From: Lineolata rhizophorae
Taxonomy: Eukaryota; Ascomycota; Dothideomycetes; Lineolatales; Lineolataceae
Assembly (NCBI GenBank): GCA_010093515.1
Contig: MU001707.1
Coordinates: 1 to 38,866, forward strand
Direction of reading: 5' to 3'
Length of the DNA stretch: 38,866 nucleotides
Shown here: positions 20,290 through 29,414 of the stretch, in pieces
How positions within the stretch are numbered: the first letter of the stretch is position 1
Layout: every line of letters starts with the position of its first letter
The notes under the pieces: generated by a model
Database searches by the model: none
Told to the model about the DNA's origin: nothing
The model's input: only the letters and a program-made list of their open reading frames with translations
Translations under genes and position numbers: made by a program

Positions 20290-21760
20290 AGCAGCCACTC
20301 ATTCCAATAGACGCCTTCGCTATCTTGCCGGTCTTCTGGGTTCTATTTCAACGTTTTTCCCACAAAGGCAATGAATCGTTGCTTCTCCTCGCCTTCCAGT
20401 CTCTGATCCATGCGTTCCAAGCTTGTATCCGGAATCGGGGCCAGGTTTTTCCAAGTGCCTGCTTTGCAGCGTTAGAATAGGGTGGTTCTGTTCAAGAAAA
20501 GGGACATTGATCTTGCCACACGGACCGTTCTTGTCCCAATATTGGTCGGCTTTTTCACCACACTGCCGCAAGAAATCCAGAGGAGGCGGGGCCATGATGG
20601 ATATCATTTCTGCAAGGTGATGGGCCTCAGAGTATGGGCCTCCCGAAACTTGCGGCCGGAACAGGTGTTTTGGCTGGAATAGGTCCCAGAGCTGTCGCAT
20701 ACATGACCTTCATTAGCCTCGACTTGCTCGAACAACATCAAACTATAAGCAGTAACCAAACTCATGATAGCTTAAACCAGGAGACTTACCGCCATGCCGA
20801 ATCCCCATATGTCAACTGGATAGCTCCAAGGCAGGCCACGTATGACCTCCGGTGCGCGGTAAACACTGGGCATGATCCGATCTATATGTTTGGACTCTCC
20901 AAACCTTGCTTCACTAAGGTCGATTATAGACGGTTCCCCTTTTGTTAGCGGCATTGGCCGCGACAAGTAGATGGTGTGACCATCAAGCTCTTTTCGCGGG
21001 CACGGATTCTCGGTCTCATATTGTTCGAATTTGGCTAACACGGAGTCGTCGTGAATTCCAAGCAGCATGTTCGAAGGCTGAAGGTCTTAAGTTATCAGGT
21101 GTGAGCAGGATTCGCCAATGCTAAAGCTGATGAGTTTGGGACAACTTACCAGTGTGTATGACTCGGACTTCCTTGTGCAAAATTGGAGGCCAGTCAAGAT
21201 GTATCGCAACGTCTGTCGTATAAGTTTTGGGCTGAACGAGACAGATGTGTGTTCCATGTGGTCCCCGAAATTCAAAAGAGTTGTACATCTTTCGTACATA
21301 CTTTCGCCCTTCATGAGTCGTCTGCAGATTGTTGATTTCCTCATAGATGGGAAGTTCTCGGTGATATTTGAATCTATTGATGTAGATCTTGAGCGCGACG
21401 TACTTATGATGAATCCTGAGATCTCGGCACAGCCAGACATGTAGATGCCGATCCAAATCCGAGCTTGCCGATGATTTTGTACCGTTCATGTAGAACCTCC
21501 CCTAACTTGGCGGGATAGTAATGCTTGGGGCTGCAGCCGTTCGCCGTTTCTTCTTCGACAAGGAAAGAGGCATCTATCCTTTCAAAGTGCGACGACCTGC
21601 TCATAGCTGCGAGCCGATCCGACCTGTTCGTCGGCTTTCGCGGTGCAATCAAATGTCCCCTACGTAGAAGCTGGTGTTCTGTACGGAGATGGAAGTGAAA
21701 CGGCAAGAGAATGCGTTGCCCATAGGTCATTAAGCGCCGCTGCGATCGCGCGGCGTACAT
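20290..21760 (-). pseudogene. SRPK-like protein kinase, decayed
   Basis: From the ATG at 21760 the minus strand reads as a fungal SRPK-like Ser/Thr kinase: HFERIDASFLVEEET, SPKHYYPAKLGEVLHERY, IIGKLGFGSAST, HKYVALKIYIN (ATP Lys), HGTHICLVQP, IRQTLRYILTGL, VRVIHTD then LQPSNMLLGIHDDS (catalytic loop), SIIDLSEARFGE (DFG position is DLS), MPSVYRAPEVIRGLPWSYPVDIWGFGM, LWDLFQPKHLF and EAHHLAEM. Introns are clear at 21149-21086 and 20789-20692. Damage: a one-base change near 21453, loss of about 20 residues and frame changes near 21230-21160, a frame change near 20440, and a TAG at 20345-20343 where a Trp is expected. SRPKs phosphorylate SR-type splicing factors; this copy should not. Confidence 0.8.
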
Positions 21761-22830
21761 AACTCTCCTAGAGGAGTTTGCTGCTGTGTATTGATGTATA
21801 TAGAAGTTTGGAGTCAGTGGATACTGCAGGAGGTTTCGCCTTCATCTTTGCATGCACAGTGCTGACATGCGGGATGAAGTGCGTCTTTGCCTACAAAATG
21901 AATTAGCTATTTGCAGAACTACCGTCTTATTCTTTTCCTACCTGCGATTTTGCATGTTAGCCCGCTGCATCTGAGTTCGGAATATCCCCCTTGTAACTTT
22001 GATAGATACACGACGAGACATAGCACCACAAGTTGGTGCAGTCTGGAGTGCACCTTGGAGTTTGCTGGGCCTAAATTTAGAGCACGAACGATAGTTCCCT
22101 GATGTGGTCTCTGTGTTCGTGCTTATTCGGACGAGAAGTAAGATCACGAAGTAAGATCATGAGTCAGCTCACCAATAGCCTTGCACACTGGCGGTACATC
22201 GCATAACACCTGTTCTACTAGACATACGCTGTACACCATGTGTAGCACCCTCTCCTTTCGTATGGAAAGCCCACCATCTTCATAGTTGCAAGTTGATCAT
22301 CAAGACCTTCGCGTACATCAGTGCTTTATTCCGACAGAATAGCCTATGTACTTTGCTGCAGCGCTGTCTTTGTGGAAGCGAAGGTTAGTAGTAGAGAAGA
22401 GTACAAGCCATGTGCGAGAACCAGAATGATACTTTGTGAAATCAGTGCTAGAAGATCGTGTATCCAACATGAGTAGAGGTTGAGTGCCAAGTCGCAACCC
22501 GTGCGATAGTTGTTCCGAGCACTGGACGTCATCTAAAAAGCAACCAATCACAAGCAAGCAGAAAGACCGAAGTGTTCCCCTAGATGTAGTGTTTTTGGAT
22601 TTTTCTAAGTTTTAGATACATTGAGCCGAGATTCCACACATACCAATAGTCCGAAATAGGGGCTTAGCGTGCAGCCAGCCAAAGAATGACAACAGTTGGA
22701 TAGATCCAATTCTCCCCGATTCTCCCCTCGCAACAACGACAACTGTCCACCAAACAGCGATGAACGCTCTGCATTCCCGAATAAGCTCTGGGCACTTGGG
22801 CAAGATAGCTCTATGCCGCAAAGCACGGAC
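21761..22830. other. No recognised gene
   Basis: AT-rich, with short unrecognised frames on both strands (21911-22102 plus; 22557-22318 minus). A direct doubling of AGTAAGATCA(C/T)GA near 22135-22160 is the only local structure I noted. Confidence 0.45.
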
Positions 22831-23263
22831 TTAGTTGGCTTGCTTTTGGAGAGGTTAGCCGCGTGTATGTGGACATGAAGAAAAAAACTTGCAGTCTGCT
22901 TGGACGAATCCTCAGCAGCGTGTCCGCCCTTAACCTTGACACCGGTAGCAGTCTCACCCTGAACAGAGTGGTGGGCGTTGGGATCGCCCGAGCTCGTGTG
23001 AGACATGTCACTGGCCGAAGTTAGTAAGGCCAAAGTTGCAGGAATCTACTTACGTGATAACCAGTTTATCCATCTGCTTCATGTCGTCGCTCTTGAACAG
23101 ATTGCCGCTCTCGAAGCGTTCCTTGGCCTTGGCGAGAGCAGCGTCCTTGATATCCTGGCTGATGGCGCCAGTGAGACGCTTGAATCCAGGTCCACTTTCA
23201 GAGATGACAACGTCGATGGTCTTGGACGCAGCACTGTTGAAGGTCTTTTCCGATGGCAGACAT
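22831..23263 (-). CDS. Small conserved-looking three-exon protein, about 111 aa (function unknown)
   Basis: Exons 23263-23054, 23010-22893 and 22842-22831 join into a protein with SEKTFNSAASKTIDVVISES near the start, FERFESGNLF-like charged helix around residues 45-60, then DMSHTSSGDPNAHHSVQGE and KGGHAAEDSSKQTQAN at the end. Intron 1 (43 bp) is GT-AG with TACTAAC just upstream of the acceptor. Intron 2 (50 bp) needs a GC-AG donor (GCAAGT) with GGCTAAC. The ATG at 23263 is out of frame with the body by one base; the body frame reaches CTG-CCA-TCG-GAA, so a 4-base insertion after the original ATG, or non-ATG initiation, is suggested. It resembles small stress- or conidiation-linked fungal proteins in composition, but I cannot name it. 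Confidence 0.55.
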
Positions 23264-23458
23264 CTTGGGTTTGGTTCGAGAAGAGTTAGATTCGAGAATA
23301 GGCTTGTAAGTAGATAGGAAGAGTAGATCGAGAAGTGATTGTGAGGATGGTTTGACTGTTTTCTGGCGGACTGATGAACGCCCTTATATATTCAATTAAT
23401 GCTCATACCTTCCTATTATGGTCCCAACGAGACTCTGCGAAGGATTCGCCTCGTTAGG

Positions 23459-23742
23459 AGGTTTTCCGGCGATGCCGACGTTGCTGAATGCTCGTTGGAA
23501 TCATCTTCATCAAAGCCACTGCGTCGACAGGGGGTATGAGCGGCTGACATACTGGGCGACTACAATCCGAAACCCTTGCATGATGATGAATTCTAGCGAG
23601 ACGAATTCATCATGACAATCTCGTTGGAGAACCTCCCGGCGACATCGACTGCTCGTTGGGATCACCCTCATCATAGCTACTGTGTCGACAGGGGATATGA
23701 ACTGCGGACATGCTATGTAACCGCAGTCCGAATCCTTTACGT
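23459..23742 (+). repeat. Imperfect tandem duplication with hairpin between units
   Basis: Two units, about 23459-23582 and 23626-23742, share GCTCGTTGG(A/G)ATCA, TGTCGACAGGGG or near, and AATCC at corresponding places. In the plus frame both give CVDRGYE with flanking HLHQSH / HPHHSY. Between them lies a perfect 11-bp inverted repeat ATGATGAATTC / GAATTCATCAT around 23583-23612. A weaker third echo occurs near 24120-24150. This could be a decayed repetitive gene or a satellite seed. Confidence 0.55.
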
Positions 23743-24378
23743 CCTATTCTGGTTAGGCTACGAGGCATTGCATGATGAAGGGACATGCGGTAATGTCCAT
23801 AGAGGCCGCCATTGGATGAAGTCGCCAGCTCAGTATTCGCAGAGTGGAGTCAGCCGTAATGCCAAGCATAGGATTGACGCATGAAGGATGATCATTGGGG
23901 ATTTGGAGACGTGAATACGCCTTACGATGGACAATATGGGCTGATGGGAGTTGGCCAGATGCGTGAGGATAGGCCTGAGGCAGCCCGGCCTGCACGGGGC
24001 TGTTCTGCTCGAGATATGATGTGTTACCTGATTTGGAAGGTGTGGCATACCTCTGGTCGGGAAGCCGGCATTCCGTTGGGGGAGCCAACAATAGCCATGT
24101 GTGGTTGGAGACCTGCCCCTGTTTCGTTGGAAGATCTCCCACGACCTTCTATTTCAGTATAGAAGCTACGAGGGATCCGGCTGTTATTAGGACCTTGTAA
24201 CGGAACAAAACTTTTTTGAAGACTTGAACAGTGCTTGGACAGTGAGATGACTTAGGACGATATCTGGATGGTGGCCCATTACGTCAACAGCAGGGAGAGT
24301 ACAAGATATGACGAGAGAGCGAATGTAAACTGTCTATCTATATATGCGAACAAAATGCGGTCCTCCAACCTAATCAAA
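23743..24378. other. No recognised gene
   Basis: Frames on both strands (23881-24162 plus; 24142-23753 minus) lack family motifs. It contains the presumptive 3' flank of the kinase pseudogene that ends at 24379. Confidence 0.45.
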
Positions 24379-25500
24379 CTACATGCCCACAAGCTTCTCA
24401 AACGCCCGAAACTCTGCCGATGCCAATACAGTTGAGGCGGAAGGCCTTTTGTCCGGATTGGTTACCAACATGAGACGAAGAAGGTCCCTCAACTGCTGCG
24501 GCATCTCCACTTTCTGCAAGATCGCTAGAATGGGTTCCTCCTCTCGACTCATACGTCTAGCAGCTTTGACTGTAGCTTGGAGGGTAGGGCGCTCAACCTC
24601 TTCAGGAGTCGGAATTTCCCAATCCGGGAAGAGGCGTTTTATCTTTGCCATGCACCAAGCCGCATTGACCAGAGGGTGGGGGCTATCTGACTTGCCTAAG
24701 ACACCGGTCTTGATCCAGGAAAGCACCATTGCGGCAATTGCCCAGACCTGCGATGGCTCAGTGCACACCTGGCCTAGGAAGACTTCAGGGGCGCGCATGG
24801 CAAGTGGTTGGACGTTGATACGATCGCTGGCCGGAAAGACTATAAGGGTGTTAGTAAAAGCGTGTCTGCCTTATCGATTAACGCTTGCTCACCGAGGCCT
24901 AAGTCTCCTACTTTGGCAGTGATACTACTAGTTTTGACGCCAGAAAGTAGGATGTTGGCGGGTTTGTAGTCCGGATTCATAAGCGGATGCTACTTCCTCA
25001 AGAGGAGGTACTGTACCTGTATTTACATATCTTGGGCCGTCGAGAACGACACAGCTGGTCAAGGCTGCCTTCAAGAACGTCTTGATGAGGGCGTAGGTGC
25101 GCATATCAGGCTGGTATTTCACCTCTGCAAGAGTAGTGTCCAGCCATTCAACAGCGATAGTCATATCGTCAATGACATCGTACATTTCCCGGAACCACGC
25201 AGCCGAGGAGACACCAGGAAGGCGGTAACTGGTGCATTCACAGCCCAGGTTCTCTGTGGCATCTGCATCTTCAGGCGAAGCTGTTTTGATGAGAGCCCTT
25301 GGTGGCAGAGTTAGCCTCAGAGGTTAGCGACGGTTGGCATTAGGCGACGAACCATTTGGGGGGATTGGAGACGTTCTCGTGTGGAACGACCTCGGCCTTG
25401 AAGACGGTAGATGTGTGCGTGGCGTCTCCTTTGATGGCGTCGAGGATGCGATAGTCCCAATGGCGTCTGCAAGAATGCGTCCAGGAGCAAGAGACGACAT
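24379..25500 (-). pseudogene. Fungal protein kinase, decayed
   Basis: From the ATG at 25500 the minus strand gives MSSLAPGRILADA, then in another frame WDYRILDAIKGD, THTSTVFKAEVVP, NPPKWFV; next ALIKTASPEDADATENL, LYDVI-like MYDVIDDMTIAVEWLD, YALIKTFLKAALTSCVVL; then DYKPANILLSG (catalytic-loop part) with AKVGDLGL; and finally MRAPEVFLGQ, MPQQLRDLLRLML, DKRPSASTVL to the stop. An intron at 24892-24840 is intact. Lesions: a one-base frame change near 25460, no convincing donor after WFV, and near 24985 the expected acceptor reads CCGG instead of CCAG, so the splice joining YVNT to DYKPAN looks lost. The C-terminal 139 residues are undamaged. Confidence 0.7.
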
Positions 25501-25859
25501 GGTTCGGGATAAATAGTTCCGTGCAGGAGGTGCGGCGAGACGGACAAATGAATGCATTGCAAGGATGCAGGGGACGATGAGACGGTGAGGGCGTGGTGAG
25601 GGCGCGAGGAGGGCGGGTTTGTATAGATGGATGGTGGGTGGATGGGCGATGCCGAGAGGAATGGCCGATGCGCAAAGGCCCCTCCAGGCTTCAGGCCTCC
25701 ACGTGGGCAGGGCTGGGCCAACCAGAATAGTGGGCGCTCCAACGAGACTGCATAAATCCCAGCTCTTCGCCCCGTCCGCGGCCTTCCTTTTCCCTTCTGT
25801 CCTTGCACCCGACTCAGCCTCTTGTAGCATCCAATCCAACCCACCTTGGCGTCTTCAAC

Positions 25860-26672
25860 ATGGCCCGCCGCACTCGCCCGTCAATGCCCCCATCCCACAC
25901 CCCCGCCGGGACGTCTTCTCGCCACGCACCCCTGAATGAAGCTATGGTCCCGCAAAAGGCTTCCACTTGGGCCAATTGGATCAGATCTGGCAACAAGCTG
26001 GCCATGAGAGATGAGACACGCGTCCACGAGGCCTTTCGCTTGCTGCCTAACGAGGAGAACACGAGCTCATACCCTGTCGTTGTCCGGCGGGCGCACTCCC
26101 TCGGCGCCAAGGAGCTCACAGTGATTCTTGCTCTAGCAGTCGGCAAGTCGGCCTTCAGGGACATGAAGCAGGAATTGAGGCATAAGCTGCCGGACGTACT
26201 CCTGGAGCAAGGGTTCCATCGGTCGGCCTCGATCAGCATGTACGTGCGCAAAGTGGAGCGTCGACTCTCGCCAGAAGGCAGATCAGCAAATGACCGGGAG
26301 GAGGACAGTAGTGAATGCAGCGAGACTGCCTCTGTGGCGACAGGAGCAAGGGCACCGTCCAACGAGCCCCAGGCACTGCCCTCGTCTGATCTGACACCCT
26401 TGCAACCGGTAGCCACCTCTGCCACGCTACAGCCGCAAGGCCACGATGGAGAGAGGGAGACTGATAGGTGCCCAGAGCTTACTGGAAGTGTGTATGAGCT
26501 TACCCCGGTCGACATTCTCGAGCTTGCAACTGGCCTCATCGCCAAAAACCTCGGCTGCCCAGGACAGCTATTACTAACGGAGCTATTCCAACCGTCAGCA
26601 AATCCGTTCGTCACCGTGCCCATCACTAATCAACTCTGCCTCTACTTACGCAATCAACGAAGGGTTATATAG
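25860..26672 (+). CDS. Unrecognised protein, 270 aa
   Basis: An intact single-exon frame. I prefer the ATG at 25860 (MARRTRPSMPP) over the in-frame one at 25803 because the extension has poor composition. Residues about 35-140 look folded: WANWIRSGNKLAMRDETRVH, a YPVVVRRAHSLGAKELTVIL segment and a basic helix around FRDMKQELRHKLPDVLLEQG. Residues about 140-215 are low-complexity (Ser, Glu, Pro), followed by a C-terminal region with VDILELATGLIAKNL. The basic start and helical middle might suit a DNA- or RNA-associated protein (guess). It is divergent from the kinase pseudogene (360 bp apart) and its stop overlaps the stop of the next gene by 8 bp. Confidence 0.55.
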   Translation: MARRTRPSMPPSHTPAGTSSRHAPLNEAMVPQKASTWANWIRSGNKLAMRDETRVHEAFRLLPNEENTSSYPVVVRRAHSLGAKELTVILALAVGKSAFRDMKQELRHKLPDVLLEQGFHRSASISMYVRKVERRLSPEGRSANDREEDSSECSETASVATGARAPSNEPQALPSSDLTPLQPVATSATLQPQGHDGERETDRCPELTGSVYELTPVDILELATGLIAKNLGCPGQLLLTELFQPSANPFVTVPITNQLCLYLRNQRRVI

Positions 26673-27067
26673 CAGTTAAGGGTTTAACGAGATATCTTAT
26701 TTTAATCGAACCGACTGCGTAATATTGCCACTCATGTCGCCATGGCCAGATCAGCAACTGCTCCTCGCCCTCTGCTACCCTTTCATCGACTACGGCAACG
26801 CCCCACGGTGCCTGCAAATGTTTTCCGATAACGAACTTGCCGCCTGGCGCGCTAATATCGACGAGGATGGCCACAGCATTGCCAGGTGCACCGATAATCT
26901 TAGATGTATCCCTTGCCTCGCTCGAAATGGCGCACTCGTCATGCTTTAGTTATGCGAAGTTAGTAATTGAAGAATTACGGGCGAAGCCACCAACTTGCCT
27001 GGGTCTTGCCGAGCTCTGCCAGCTCCTCATCGGTCACAGATTTCTTGGCTTTGATCGGGATCTCCAT
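26665..27067 (-). CDS. Unrecognised two-exon protein, 115 aa, with GC-AG intron
   Basis: Exon 1 (27067-26999) encodes MEIPIKAKKSVTDEELAELG and ends KTQ. Exon 2 (26943-26665) continues HDECAISSEARDTSKI with IIGAPGNAVAILVDIS, GGKFVIGKHLQAPWGVAVVD and LLIWPWRHEWQYY to a TAA. They are separated by a 55-bp phase-0 intron with donor GCAAGT, an ACTAAC branch motif and acceptor TAAAG. The reading frame, branch site and acceptor agree, so I accept a GC-AG intron. The protein has alternating beta-like segments and no signal peptide. I do not recognise it. The tail-to-tail overlap with the 25860 gene is 8 bp (26665-26672). Confidence 0.5.
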
Positions 27068-27450
27068 CAGCCGTATGCAGAGAAAAGGGGGAATGCCGAA
27101 GAGCTTTGGGAGGGAGGGGTAGTGGTTGGGTGAGCGTGGTGGTAGTAGTGGTGGTCGTGAAGTTTTGGGGGTGGGGTGGTTCTATTAAGGCAGAAACTAG
27201 CTAATGGGTGGGTCTGTGCCTGAGCTGGTCACATCGATGGCTCCTAGGAGGGCACAAGTTCACGTGTTGAAATAAACCAATCAAAAGGGCTTCTATTCTG
27301 TCACGGGCATGTAATCTCCTAGGAACCAGTCTCCTAGGAACGATCTTACTACCGGTGCTTCTATTGTGGTAGACCAATCTCCTAGGATGCTCCCAAGTCC
27401 TTTCGCGTCGCTCCATCACACTTGTCCGAGCGTGGAAAGACCAAAGGCAG
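27068..27450. other. Intergenic region
   Basis: Probable promoter side of the minus-strand 115-aa gene, with a G-rich GGTGGTAGTAGTGGTGG run near 27140. The motif CTCCTAGGA or a close variant recurs four times between about 27240 and 27390, at fairly even spacing. Confidence 0.45.
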
Positions 27451-27687
27451 GTGGAATGCATCGGACCGACAACGCGCTTGCTGCTGGCTTGCGCCTGGAT
27501 GCGGTCGGGTGACAAAGCCCTGGCCGGGGAGGAAGAGCATGTTCAGGCCGCTGCCTTCAATCCCACCGACGAAGACCGGACCTTGTTCTTCAAATGCGAC
27601 GAGGCCAGTACAACCGAACTCAAGAAGTACGAGGTGCCTGCTGGATACACTTGTGTCGGAGGTGTAGCCGTACGTTTCGAAGTCTAG
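27451..27687 (+). CDS. Small hypothetical protein, 78 aa
   Basis: An open frame from an ATG at 27451 to TAG at 27685-27687. The second half reads EEHVQAAAFNPTDEDRTLFF, then KCDEASTTELKKYEVPAG and VGGVAVRFEV at the end. It looks like a compact beta-rich domain. A related coding segment lies just downstream in opposite orientation, and its C-terminal codons are repeated directly at about 27855-27894. I do not recognise the family. Confidence 0.4.
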   Translation: MECIGPTTRLLLACAWMRSGDKALAGEEEHVQAAAFNPTDEDRTLFFKCDEASTTELKKYEVPAGYTCVGGVAVRFEV

Positions 27688-27977
27688 AGCCGCGCTTGAA
27701 ATTGCAACCCAAACAAATCGACCAGTTGGTGTGCGTGATAATGATCGCAGAAGATGACGATGGAGGCATCCCCACCAGGCACCTCATACACTTTGAGTTG
27801 GGTTGTGCTGGTCTCGTCGCATTCGAGTATTTTGGTGTGTTCGGTTTCTTTGCGAAAGTCAGAGGTGCAGCCATGCATTTCGAAGTCTAGAGCCACGCTT
27901 GAAGTTGCAATCCAAACAAATCGACCAGCCGGTGTGTGTGATACTGGTCACAGAAGATGATGATGGAGGCATCTTGT
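27590..27977. repeat. Composite direct-plus-inverted duplication of the small gene
   Basis: About 27662-27772 and 27867-27977 are direct repeats that start inside the coding end (TTTCGAAGTCTAGAGCC in both) and run into the 3' flank. In between, about 27770-27827 matches the reverse complement of 27590-27645, coding on the minus strand for ECDETSTTQLKVYEVPGG. The second copy therefore has its middle inverted relative to its end. Confidence 0.65.
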
Positions 27978-28469
27978 TGCCATTGTTTTGGGAACACAAC
28001 AGCCAGCTATCCTGTCGTTTCCGAGCTTTGGCTTCGTTCCATCTTCCATTGTTTGCTATTCTCGATTGCCGTTTTAAATGGCTCGGCCAAGTTGGACGCG
28101 TATCTTGCAGGTGCATTTGAGAACATAGACTTTACTTCGATTGCGAAAATCATTAGCCGTGTCTTGTGCACGTTCAAAGCCTCTTCTCACCTCTGCTTGA
28201 TGAAGACCGTGACATCGGGTCGGCCGTTTCAAGCGCTTCCGGGCATCTTTCGCGCCAGTTTCTGGCCCTCGGACTTTGAGCGGTGAGAATCAGTCCAGGT
28301 CGATTGCCTACCCGTTAGGCTTGACTTACCTGGCACTGGCTCTTCGGCCCGCTGGGCGTGCCGCAGCCCCAACTCTCCAGTTCGGTCGACGTCCTGTGTC
28401 CCCGACGCTTCAGTGCGTTGGGCGTCTTGTAGCCCCGACTGTTTGCCCGTTCCAAAGCTGGGCAGACGG
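27978..28469. other. No recognised gene
   Basis: Frames 27957-28286 plus and 28483-28229 minus have no motif. A short degenerate repeat is visible in 28340-28450, with CCCCAACT/CCCCGAC and GTTGGGCGT/GCTGGGCGT recurring about every 30 bp. Confidence 0.4.
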
Positions 28470-29018
28470 TCAATTTCCGCCAATCGAGCACGTCGAGTTT
28501 TGCCAACCTTCGAGAAGCCCCTGGTATTCTTCCGAGCGCACTTCCGACTCGATTCTCTGATCGCGCAGCGTCTCTTTTATCTCCGGCGGCCACATCTGCA
28601 CGTCCTCGGACTCTACCTGCTCGACGATGGAGTCGAACACGACCTTCGGCATCTGCCGCCGAACCGCGGGCGCAAAGGCCGCCGCCCACATGAGCACGCC
28701 GTCCGCATTCAACCCCCCGAGTGACCGCGCATCTCCTGCGCGTGGCGTCGAAGATCAGCTTCATGTTCGTCTTCAACTTCTCCCAGCTCCGAATCCTGCA
28801 CTCTTCGATCAAAGACGCCCTGGCCTTCCGCACCTCCAACAGGTGCTTCGGGACGATGGGACGGTAGCGTTCGGCCGCGCTCTGCAGCAGACCCCGGACG
28901 CGCGCCGCCAGACCTGCTCGTCGTCAGTGGACGCCGCGACGCTGCAGACGCTCCTTGCCGCCCACTCGGCCTTCTCAACGGCGGCTTGCAGGCGGCCCAC
29001 GGACTTGAACAATGCCAT
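28470..29018 (-). pseudogene. Unrecognised gene, three frames, probably frameshifted
   Basis: From an ATG at 29018 the minus strand gives MALFKSVGRLQAAVEKAEWA. It continues in a second frame with GLLQSAAERYRPIVPKHLLE, VRKARASLIEECRIRSWEKL and KTNMKLIFDATRR, and in a third with SLGGLNADGVLMWAAAF, VRRQMPKVVFDSIVEQVESE and IKETLRDQRIESEVRSEEYQ to a TGA. The three stretches abut without plausible introns, so two single-base changes (near 28900 and 28735) are likely; both sites are GC-runs prone to sequencing error. The result would be a mostly helical protein of about 180 residues. No family recognised. Confidence 0.45.
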
Positions 29019-29329
29019 CGTCGCAAGGGAGCTCGAAAGAACTGGCGGTGTTAGGGAGTGCGAAAGTTGAGGAGTGCGGAGAACTGGGCGGGGTTGAAGA
29101 GTGCGGACCCCCGGCTGTATATTTCTCCGCGGGCCCGTGCGATAGCGGCGCACTTGGCAAAACTCACACGATGAGTAACGAAAAGCAAAAAAAAAAACTT
29201 TTCGCATTGAGATTTGAGGTGCAGATAAAAGCGTATAGCAACAGCCTGTAATCTATCTAACGCCATACAAACATATAACCACGCAGACACAGGACGCGCA
29301 CAATCTCGCGCCTACATCCACACGCATAC

Positions 29330-29395
29330 AACCACACAGCCACACAACCCCGCACATACACACACACACACACATACACACATACACAAAGCCCG
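29330..29395 (+). repeat. CA-rich microsatellite
   Basis: A run of ACACA/CATAC units, including an uninterrupted stretch of CA repeats near 29358-29373, just downstream of the membrane-protein gene stop. Confidence 0.8.
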
Positions 29396-29414
29396 ATGCC
29401 GTATAGAGTGAAAC

